This document shows positions 1 to 5,898 of a stretch of 9,997 nucleotides of DNA, one piece after another; position 1 is the first letter of the stretch, and every line of letters begins with the position of its first letter. The stretch is from Gammaproteobacteria bacterium (GTDB lineage Bacteria; Pseudomonadota; Gammaproteobacteria; UBA9214). The stretch spans positions 1 to 9,997 of the forward strand of contig JAHKKL010000040.1 in assembly GCA_020027635.1 (NCBI GenBank). The letters are read 5' to 3'. Made by a program: the position numbers and the translations under genes. A model generated the notes under the pieces. It was not told where the DNA came from. It was given only the letters and a program-made list of their open reading frames with translations, and did no database searches.

Positions 1-1623
1 GATATCTTGCGCCGTGCTTAGCAACGTGGGGACAACCACCATGGCGCGGTGAACCGGTGGTATGCCTTTCGAAAAATCCAGGCGTGGTAACGCGCGAGGC
101 GGCAGGACGAGCGTGACCAGCAGGTTCACCAGCGGGACGGACAGCGCCGAGGCGCCGATGATGCCGGTGATTGCAAAAAACCAGTAGCGCCCGTCACCCG
201 GCGCGAAGCCGCCGAACGAGAACAGCACGACCGATGTCGAAAGTAGCGTGAGCAACAGGATGGGGCCGAGGTAAAGGATCAGGCGGAATTGCCGGCTCGC
301 CCGGCTGACGCGTCTCTTCCACGACAAACGGCTGCCGACCGCATGCTCCAGCAGGCGCCGTCCGTGATCGATCAGGTAGTATCCGACATGCGCGCTGCGG
401 TCGTTGGTACTCAATCGCTCCGCGGCAGTCTGCGCGAGAACAATGGCTGCGCGTGCTACCGCCAACTCACTACACGAACTGTGCGTACAACCTCGAGCCA
501 CGTCTTCGATGGCATGCCGGTAACGGTCGCGGGTGGCGAAATCCTGGCTGGCGTACATCTCCGTCGGGTCTTCACGCAATGTCTGTTCGACGACACTGAG
601 CGACTCGACGTAATCTCTCCAGTCCATTTCGCCGATGAAACGCAGACTATTGATACTGTTGGCGATAGAGATCTGGTTGGTCGCGGCCGTTCGGGCGGCC
701 GCCCCTGACAACTGCGTTGCGGTCACCCCTTGTTCGAGTAGTTTGTGCTCGACCCAGGTTTGAACGAACGCCATAGCGGGCCCCTGCGCCTGGAGTCTTG
801 CGTAAAATTCCTCCACAAACGGCGCGGTCAGCGGCACATCGGCATTGGCAAACTCGGCCAGCAACTGGATAAGCTGATTCGGTTCACTTTCGGCCGTCAC
901 GAGCATGCGGTCTGCCCATGTGATGGCCGCGTCGCGTTCCTCGCGCCGACGGGCAATTCGCACCCCAACGCGGCGAAGGTTCTCCAGCAGCGCCAATTGC
1001 AGCATGATCGGAAATGCCCACAATTCGCCTAGCTTTAACGGTTCAACGCTCTGGTAGGCGGCGACGAATTGGGTGGTGTTGTCGCTGTCGACACGACCGT
1101 CCATGTGCGAGATCAACTCCAACGCCAGAGCATAGATGCGGGGGAAACCGGCAGACGATCCACCATCCAGTCGCGGCAACTGCCGGCTATACCCGCGCGG
1201 CAGATGCCGACGCGCCAGACCGATCTGCTGCTCTATAAGATAGTAATTATCGAGCAACCAGGCCTCTGCCGGTGAAATCCGTTGTCCCGTCTTGGCTGCG
1301 GCTGTGACGACGTCATACGTCGCCAGCAGAACGCGCGCATTGTCCGCCAGCCGTGGCAGCAACCTGTCCGGCCCCCGACGCGGATCGATTCTATGCTGAC
1401 CAGCCAGTGTTACCGCGTGACGCTTCAGTTGCTCGATGCTGAACAGCTCCGAGCGCAGCAACTCGGTATCCCGGTCGTTACGCAGCGCATTCCGGGTGCG
1501 CGCCGAAACCCCGAACTCTTTGATGACTATGACATTCTCCTCGCTCGCACCCGGGGTGCCCAGCGCAGCACTGGCCTTATGCCCCGTGTTTGCCGAAAAC
1601 TCATACCACGGGTTTTCAGCCAA
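1..1623 (-). CDS. ndvB: Cyclic beta-1,2-glucan synthase (NdvB/ChvB family), N-terminal part, cut by left edge
   Basis: The frame is open without a stop from 1623 to the window edge (541 codons); the rest of this normally very large (about 2,800 residue) inner-membrane enzyme lies outside. The family polymerises UDP-glucose into cyclic beta-1,2-glucan for the periplasm (GT84 synthase followed by GH94 phosphorylase domains). Seen here: family hallmarks such as RSELFSIEQLKRHA, LLPRLADNARVLL, FATRDRYRHAIE and AHVGYYLIDHGRRLLE, then two membrane segments (about residues 448-470 and 481-507), then LPRLDFSKGIPP and VVVPTLLST, which open the glycosyltransferase region. The start is uncertain: no ATG or GTG is available between the in-frame TAA (1654-1656) and the first conserved motif. 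TTG at 1621-1623 gives the longest product; TTG at 1459-1461 sits directly before LRSELFS. Family assignment is firm; start and intactness are not. Confidence 0.85.
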   Translation of the reverse strand, partial: MAENPWYEFSANTGHKASAALGTPGASEENVIVIKEFGVSARTRNALRNDRDTELLRSELFSIEQLKRHAVTLAGQHRIDPRRGPDRLLPRLADNARVLLATYDVVTAAAKTGQRISPAEAWLLDNYYLIEQQIGLARRHLPRGYSRQLPRLDGGSSAGFPRIYALALELISHMDGRVDSDNTTQFVAAYQSVEPLKLGELWAFPIMLQLALLENLRRVGVRIARRREERDAAITWADRMLVTAESEPNQLIQLLAEFANADVPLTAPFVEEFYARLQAQGPAMAFVQTWVEHKLLEQGVTATQLSGAAARTAATNQISIANSINSLRFIGEMDWRDYVESLSVVEQTLREDPTEMYASQDFATRDRYRHAIEDVARGCTHSSCSELAVARAAIVLAQTAAERLSTNDRSAHVGYYLIDHGRRLLEHAVGSRLSWKRRVSRASRQFRLILYLGPILLLTLLSTSVVLFSFGGFAPGDGRYWFFAITGIIGASALSVPLVNLLVTLVLPPRALPRLDFSKGIPPVHRAMVVVPTLLSTAQDI

Positions 1624-1663
1624 TAGGCCAGTAACCTGTCGATCGCAATGATCTTACGCTGTT

Positions 1664-1948
1664 TTGGCGGGTATTGAGGTCATCAAGGTAAAAATGGACA
1701 GTGTCTTAGAAGCGTTTATTTTTGCAACTCAAGGCCAAGGCTCAGTGATGATGGGCCAACTCGCGCAAACCGCCGCCTGCACCCGCTTTCATGTGGTGGA
1801 GGCGCGTCTCGCCCGTTGGCTCTTGATGACGCAGGACCGGGCACACTCAAACGTGTTTCATGTCACGCACGAATTTCTCGCTTACATGTTGGGCGTGCGT
1901 CGTGTCGGCGTCACCAAGGCCGCTACTGCGCTGCAAAGTGGCGGCTAG
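1664..1948 (+). pseudogene. Crp/Fnr-family regulator relic, DNA-binding half only
   Basis: The 94 codons read as the C-terminal half of a proteobacterial Crp/Fnr regulator: the linker motif QTAACTRFHVVEARLARWLL, then MTQDRAHS, then the winged helix-turn-helix HEFLAYMLGVRRVGVTKAA. These motifs are typical of intact regulators of roughly 240 residues. The entire cyclic-nucleotide-like sensor domain is missing: the frame is closed by a TGA at 1649-1651 and the only start is a TTG at 1664. The segment before the linker also looks shortened. The protein ends at LQSGG before the beta-wing strands and C-terminal tail normally expected. Truncation at both ends argues for a pseudogene. It lies divergently about 40 bp from the glucan synthase start, a position where a regulator of that gene would be expected, but that role is inference. 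A small DNA-binding product cannot be excluded. Confidence 0.75.
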
Positions 1949-1985
1949 AACCCTCACGTCGTAACCTTGGAATGACACTTGCTTA

Positions 1986-2015
1986 CGCGGGTTGACGAAC
2001 ATTCGCCGACCCGCG
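1986..2015. repeat. Inverted repeat/hairpin downstream of ptsP
   Basis: The arms CGCGGGTTGACGAA (1986-1999) and TTCGCCGACCCGCG (2002-2015) are complementary at 12 of 14 positions; on each strand one of the other two positions is a G-T wobble and one a mismatch. It begins about 65 bases past the ptsP stop codon on the minus strand. No T-run follows on either strand, so it is not a classical intrinsic terminator. It could protect a 3' end, act as a Rho-associated terminator or be a dispersed palindromic element. Confidence 0.5.
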
Positions 2016-2079
2016 ACCGTCGAATAACCGCGTCCGGTATCTCCAAACCCGGCTACGCTGGTTGTCTGTCCGTCGAAAC

Positions 2080-4314
2080 CTAGTTCTCCTCGATCGCGCC
2101 ATTCAGCAGGCGGTGGATGGCAAATCCATCCTCCATTCCGAGTGCCTCGTCAAGGAGTGAGCGCGCCCGCTGCAGCGTGAAACTTCGAATGACCAGTTTG
2201 ACGCGCGCAAGACTCGCGGGGCTCATGCTCAGGGCATCGACCCCCATCCCCAGAAGCAACAGCGCCCCGGCCGGATCACCCGCCAGTTCGCCACATACGC
2301 TGACCGGCTTGCCTCGCAGGTGCGCCCCTTTGATGACCTGGTGGATGGCATTGAGGACGGCGGGATGCAGACTGTCGTACGGAGTCGTCACCTGCGCGTT
2401 GTTCCTGTCCACGGCAAGCAGGTACTGGGTGAGATCATTGGTCCCCACGGAGAGAAAATCCACGCGTTCCGCCAGGGCGGTTGCCAAAAAGACGGCGGAA
2501 GGGACTTCAATCATCACCCCCACGCGGAGTTTATTCGCGGCCCGGCCTTCTTCCAGCAGTTCCCGATAAGCGCGCGCCAACAACCCCAGGGCCTCGTCCA
2601 GTTCACCGACTCTGCTGATCATGGGAAAGAGGACTTGCAGGTTATTAAGACCTGCATTGGCTCGCAACATGGCGCGCAGTTGAATAAGGAAGATCTCCGG
2701 GTGATCAAGCGAGAACCGGATCCCGCGACAACCCAGAAACGGGTTGTCCTCCACCACGGGGAAATAGGGCAGGATTTTGTCACCGCCGGCGTCGAGCGTG
2801 CGCAGGGTCACGGGTCTCGGTGTGAAGGCTTCCAGCACCTCACGATAGATTTGGTACTGCTCGTCCTCAAGCGGAAAGGCTTCACGCAACAGAAAGTGGT
2901 ATTCCGTACGATACAGACCGACACCTTCGGCACCGCTGTCTCTTGCGGCAACGGTATCGGAGACCAGTCCGATATTCGCATACAGCGGCAGCCGGAACCC
3001 GTCCGGTGTTACGGCCGGCAGGTCACGCAGCGCCATGAGCCGTTCGGATCGCGCCTGCGCTTCCCCGATGAGTCGCCGGAACGCAGCGCGCACGGCATGT
3101 GACGGTTCTATGTAGAGGCGCCCCTGGTCACCATCGATCACCATCTCGCAGCCGTCCAAACGCCCGATGGGCAGGGGCGCGAGGCTCACGACGGCGGGGA
3201 TGCCCAGGGCGCGCGCCATAACGGCGGTGTGGGACAGGGCCGAACCGCGCATGCAGACGATACCGGCGAGTTGTTTAACCGGCACGGCGGCGATCTCCGT
3301 TATGCTCACCGTATCACCCACCAGGATGCACTGTTGCGGGTACTGTCTTGACTCTTTGGCCTCTGCCTGGAGCTGAACAAGGACACGCTGGCCGATCGCG
3401 CGAATGTCTTCCGCACCCACGCGCAAGTAGGGATCTTCCATCTGTTCGAAGACCTTTGCATGATCGGCAATGGTTTCCCGCCACGCCCCCGGCGCCCAGT
3501 TGCCGGCGCGGATCCGCGCGAGGGCATCTGACACCAAGCCGTCACTGCCCAGCAACATGGCATAGACATCGAACAAGGCGCGCACCTCGCCGGGCAAATC
3601 AGCGGCCAGGCGTTCGCTGCTGGCGCGCAGTTCCTCATGAACGGCGGCAACCGCGGACCTGAAGCTGGTCTCTTCGGCATCGATGTCCTGGGTCGGGCGA
3701 TCCGGTATCGATTCCAGACTGGCCAGGGGATCGAGCAGTGCGGCGGTGCCGATGGCCACGCCGGCAGCCATCTGGATCCCCTGGATGAAGGCGTCCCCCT
3801 GCACCTCCCCGCTCAGCATCCTGCTGACTTCGTCGACTGCCGCCGCGTCGTGGATCGCCTTCGCCAGTTGCGCCGCAATCGTGACGAAAAAAGTCAGCTC
3901 GTCCTTATCGAATTGGCCAGGTGCCCGTTTCCAGGCCACCAGCACGCCCAGGACCTGGTGATAATGGATCAACGGTACACCGAGAAAGGAGTGATAACGC
4001 TCTTCTCCTGTTGCGGAAGACGGGTGGTAGCGTGGGTGAGCCGCCGCGTCCGGCACAGTAATCAGCTCGTGGCGTTCCCCGACCAGACCCAGAAGGCCCT
4101 CCTGTCGATCGATGCGGACCCCACCTATGGACGCCGGATTAAAACCATCCGCTGCCATCAAGACGTAGTGATTGCTTTCCACATCGGTCAGATACACGGC
4201 GCAAGCATCGATGGGCAGGGCATCCTTGACCCGGCGAACGATGATGTCCAGGGCGTCATCCAGATGGGTTGCGGTGCTGACTTCCTGTACGATTTGCCGC
4301 AATGTCACAAGCAT
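2080..4314 (-). CDS. ptsP: Phosphoenolpyruvate-protein phosphotransferase PtsP (enzyme I-Ntr)
   Basis: This is the cytoplasmic first enzyme of the nitrogen-type PTS. It autophosphorylates from PEP and passes phosphate to NPr (PtsO) and then EIIA-Ntr (PtsN), a regulatory cascade responding to nitrogen and potassium status. The 744 residues match the usual length. An N-terminal GAF domain (about 10-160) precedes the enzyme I core. The phospho-carrier histidine is H362 in GSALSHTAVMARALGIPAV. PEP/Mg-binding barrel motifs follow: GVGLYRTEY (465-472, R469), TLDAGGDK (506-513), NPFLGCRGIRF (524-534), VMIEVPSAV (600-608), SVGTNDLTQYLLAVDRNN (622-639) and VCGELAGDP (673-681, active-site C674). All key residues are present, so it should be active. 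The ATG at 4314 has an AAGGA Shine-Dalgarno nine bases upstream, and the N-terminus MLVTLRQIVQEV is typical. In many gammaproteobacteria rppH sits just upstream; here a small membrane protein gene does. Confidence 0.96.
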   Translation of the reverse strand: MLVTLRQIVQEVSTATHLDDALDIIVRRVKDALPIDACAVYLTDVESNHYVLMAADGFNPASIGGVRIDRQEGLLGLVGERHELITVPDAAAHPRYHPSSATGEERYHSFLGVPLIHYHQVLGVLVAWKRAPGQFDKDELTFFVTIAAQLAKAIHDAAAVDEVSRMLSGEVQGDAFIQGIQMAAGVAIGTAALLDPLASLESIPDRPTQDIDAEETSFRSAVAAVHEELRASSERLAADLPGEVRALFDVYAMLLGSDGLVSDALARIRAGNWAPGAWRETIADHAKVFEQMEDPYLRVGAEDIRAIGQRVLVQLQAEAKESRQYPQQCILVGDTVSITEIAAVPVKQLAGIVCMRGSALSHTAVMARALGIPAVVSLAPLPIGRLDGCEMVIDGDQGRLYIEPSHAVRAAFRRLIGEAQARSERLMALRDLPAVTPDGFRLPLYANIGLVSDTVAARDSGAEGVGLYRTEYHFLLREAFPLEDEQYQIYREVLEAFTPRPVTLRTLDAGGDKILPYFPVVEDNPFLGCRGIRFSLDHPEIFLIQLRAMLRANAGLNNLQVLFPMISRVGELDEALGLLARAYRELLEEGRAANKLRVGVMIEVPSAVFLATALAERVDFLSVGTNDLTQYLLAVDRNNAQVTTPYDSLHPAVLNAIHQVIKGAHLRGKPVSVCGELAGDPAGALLLLGMGVDALSMSPASLARVKLVIRSFTLQRARSLLDEALGMEDGFAIHRLLNGAIEEN

Positions 4315-4370
4315 CGAAACAATTCCTTCCCCAGTGCGCGCCCTTTCTGGATGGGCACGAGCGACTCACT

Positions 4371-4643
4371 TCAACAGAGTCTTGTCATGTCGGACAAGTC
4401 TCGAATAATCAGGTGCCCCGGCAAGAATTTGGACGAATGGATTGGCATGCCGTCTGGAGAAACCGCCGCATGTGAATTTATGCACCCTTGAAAGGATGCC
4501 TGGGCCACAGGCTGAGGCGAAGTGCCGGGCAAGTGGTCATATAAATTACCTGCTGCGCCCGTGAGCACCATGTAAACATTGAAAATGATGACTCCTGCCG
4601 TGAACAGCAGGGCAATACTGAGTCTTTTTTCCATCGCACTCAT
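4371..4643 (-). CDS. Small single-pass membrane protein, hypothetical
   Basis: I do not recognise this 90-residue product. A short charged N-terminus (MSAMEKR) is followed by one hydrophobic segment of about 21 residues (LSIALLFTAGVIIFNVYMVLTG, roughly 8-29), then a polar tail rich in Pro, Ser and His with cysteines at positions 54 and 90. This suggests an inner-membrane anchor with a periplasmic tail of about 60 residues, or possibly an uncleaved signal sequence. An AGAGGG lies ten bases before the ATG at 4643; an internal ATG at 4634 is an alternative start. The gene is on the same strand as ptsP and ends 56 bases before it, so the two could be cotranscribed. Because the reading frame is short and no homologue is recalled, it could be a chance ORF; the placement, ribosome site and clean hydrophobic helix favour it being real. 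Confidence 0.45.
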   Translation of the reverse strand: MSAMEKRLSIALLFTAGVIIFNVYMVLTGAAGNLYDHLPGTSPQPVAQASFQGCINSHAAVSPDGMPIHSSKFLPGHLIIRDLSDMTRLC

Positions 4644-4972
4644 TGTCCTGGCACCCTCTTAAACATATTCAGTAATTGGGGTTCCGGCATAACGCGTGGT
4701 GTCGTGGGAATACAAACACTGAGCACCGCTATCGCAGCGCTCAATGGAGCAATTGGCTGAGATAATCTCTGTTGCCCTGATACACCCACGCGGGTTTCAC
4801 TGAGCTGGGGATAAGGTCGGTGCGTCGTTTACGTGGTGGTGAACAGCTGCCGTAACGGCGAAGCGGCGGGATCCTTTGCTATGAGCCGGACGTATAATCC
4901 TTTACGTATAGTGATTCATGGCTCCCCTCCTTGGGGTCTGCGCGCCGGCGGCTGGCCGGTGGCAATGGAATA

Positions 4973-5024
4973 CCTGATTAATGTAATCAGGCATTTTGAC
5001 AGTACGCTGTTGAGGGATTATTGC
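4973..5024 (+). promoter_or_regulatory. Candidate regulated promoter: palindrome followed by TTGACA
   Basis: A perfect inverted repeat CCTGATTA-ATG-TAATCAGG (4973-4991) is followed five bases downstream of its second arm by a consensus -35 hexamer TTGACA (4996-5001). After a 17-base spacer comes TATTGC (5019-5024), a weak -10. The palindrome lies where a dimeric activator would bind just upstream of RNA polymerase. No good gene follows directly; the next plus-strand gene is the cold-shock gene about 530 bases on. Alternatively the palindrome plus the short T-run after it could be a weak terminator. Confidence 0.35.
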
Positions 5025-5085
5025 AAGCAGTATTTCTGCACGACTTGGACGTGAAATGTTAGGGAGTCAGGATAGGTTGATATCC

Positions 5086-5328
5086 TCATAATAAGGCCAC
5101 CACATAAGGCCACCACAAGTAATACCACGCGATCCAGGATGGTTTGTCGGAGCGTGCATCGAGAAAGTCATGACCGCAGTCAGCGCAGCGCCCCGCACAA
5201 AACCGTGGGGCACGACGTCGCTTACTGCCATATCCGGCCGCCAGAGCCTTGTCAATGATGTCCTGGCGATGTTTTACAGAGTACTGAAGCCGAGAGGGGG
5301 GGGTTATTCGTTCTTGAGGACCTGGGGA
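5086..5328 (-). pseudogene. ORF without start codon, Cys-rich then Trp-rich; possible gene remnant
   Basis: This minus-strand frame is open for 80 codons plus a stop but has no ATG or GTG, and no TTG except near its end. Its translation contains RFCAGRCADCGHDF, a C-x3-C-x2-C-x-H arrangement that could bind zinc, followed by an aromatic hydrophobic C-terminus (SWIAWYYLWWPYVVALL). A run of eight C (minus strand; 5296-5303) lies near its beginning. Upstream of that run a different frame is open from an ATG at 5539. Loss of one C would join them into a product of about 148 residues. I do not recognise the family. It may be a frameshifted remnant, a phase-variable gene or a chance frame; the upstream half overlaps the cold-shock leader region, which argues for caution. 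Confidence 0.2.
5091..5116. repeat. Perfect 13-bp tandem duplication
   Basis: ATAAGGCCACCAC occurs twice in direct succession (5091-5103 and 5104-5116) with no mismatch. It falls at the 3' end of the start-less minus-strand ORF, near its stop. Thirteen is not a multiple of three, so the duplication changes that frame's ending, giving VVAL after the first WWPY. Confidence 0.9.
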
Positions 5329-5559
5329 CTATCCCGCTAACTGCCGGGAGAAATGCCAAGGCGAGTAGGGGATGCTTAACATGCATTAATCTAGCATAAA
5401 AATCATGGCTTCTTGGTCGGATATGATATACGGTGTTCCCCGGTAGCAGATATTTTGTAGCGATTCCGGCAGTTCCTCGCGATGTATACAGCAGATCCTC
5501 CCGTGAGTTATCAAAAACAATCTGCATGCTAATATTCATTCATCCATGAGGTAAGGAAA

Positions 5560-5763
5560 ATGGCTACAGGTACTGTAAAGTGGTTCAACGATAGCAAAGG
5601 TTTTGGATTTATTACACCGGCTGATGGGAGTGATGATGTATTCGTCCATCATTCCGCCATTCAGGCCAGCGGGTTCAAATCGCTGGCTGAGGGACAACAG
5701 GTGACTTTTGATACCGAGCGCGGCCCGAAGGGCCCGAGTGCGACCAACGTTATCCCAAAATAG
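5560..5763 (+). CDS. csp: Cold-shock protein, CspA family
   Basis: This is a 67-residue single cold-shock domain protein, the standard family length. Family members bind single-stranded RNA and DNA, melt RNA secondary structure and assist transcription and translation, often at low temperature. The sequence shows GTVKWFNDSKGFGFI with the RNP1 motif KGFGFI at 13-18, RNP2 VFVHHSAI at 27-34, and the usual ending GPSATNVIPK. All aromatic nucleic-acid contacts (W8, F15, F17, F28, H30) are present. A strong ribosome site, GAGG, lies eight bases before the ATG. The AT-richer region upstream is compatible with the long structured leader typical of cold-inducible members, but I cannot tell whether this copy is cold-induced, constitutive or growth-phase controlled, and the paralogue letter cannot be assigned. 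It is monocistronic, ending in an intrinsic terminator, and convergent with the dioxygenase gene. Confidence 0.97.
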   Translation: MATGTVKWFNDSKGFGFITPADGSDDVFVHHSAIQASGFKSLAEGQQVTFDTERGPKGPSATNVIPK

Positions 5764-5770
5764 GCGAGCC

Positions 5771-5783
5771 CGGGTAATACCCG
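5771..5783 (+). other. Small hairpin in csp 3' untranslated region
   Basis: CGGGT-AAT-ACCCG forms a perfect five-base-pair stem just after the csp stop codon, 11 bases before the terminator hairpin. It is probably part of the 3' end structure. Confidence 0.4.
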
Positions 5784-5794
5784 CACAGGACAGG

Positions 5795-5823
5795 AGCCCT
5801 GCCATAAGGCGGGGCTTTTTTTT
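5795..5823 (+). terminator. Intrinsic terminator of the cold-shock gene
   Basis: AGCCCTGCC (5795-5803) and GGCGGGGCT (5808-5816) form a nine-base-pair GC-rich stem with one T-G wobble and an ATAA loop, followed by an eight-T tract (5816-5823). It begins 32 bases after the csp stop codon. The T-run is on the plus strand only, so it should not stop transcription arriving from the convergent dioxygenase gene. Confidence 0.92.
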
Positions 5824-5898
5824 GCCTACAGGGATTGTAGCTACGGTCGCTCCCGCAGGCGCGGAGAGCAAGCTTACTGTTCGGACTCATGGAAGGGG

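Larger units (their letters stand above)
4644..5559. other. Gene-poor interval between ptsP cluster and cold-shock gene
   Basis: No convincing protein gene is seen in these 916 bases. The plus frame at 4833-5054 has no recognisable motif or ribosome site. Notable content: a perfect TATAAT at 4893-4898 without a matching -35 box, inside two copies of ACGTATA (4890-4896 and 4904-4910); a palindrome with an adjacent TTGACA (4973-5024); a 13-bp tandem repeat (5091-5116); a start-less ORF (5086-5328); and an AT-richer stretch (about 5375-5559) that probably holds the promoter and long untranslated leader of the cold-shock gene, as is usual for csp genes. I could not choose a single csp promoter with confidence. 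Confidence 0.5.

Noticed and set aside
289..1626. Series of plus-strand frames of 68-139 codons
   Set aside because: They are antisense to the NdvB-like gene, whose minus frame is continuously open to the window edge with family motifs.
1949..1999. Continuation of the Crp/Fnr tail in a shifted frame (RLEPSRRNLGMTLAYAG)
   Set aside because: Only 17 codons and too weak a resemblance to the expected wing segment to call a single frameshift.
3637..4491. 284-codon plus-strand open frame, and the 260-codon frame at 2320-3102
   Set aside because: Both lie antisense to ptsP, a clear conserved gene, and have no motifs; they are by-products of GC-rich codon use.
4833..5054. 73-codon plus-strand frame
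   Set aside because: No ribosome site, no recognisable motif; it spans the palindrome/-35 candidate.
5536..5871. 111-codon minus-strand frame over the cold-shock gene
   Set aside because: It covers csp and its terminator in antisense and shows no motif.
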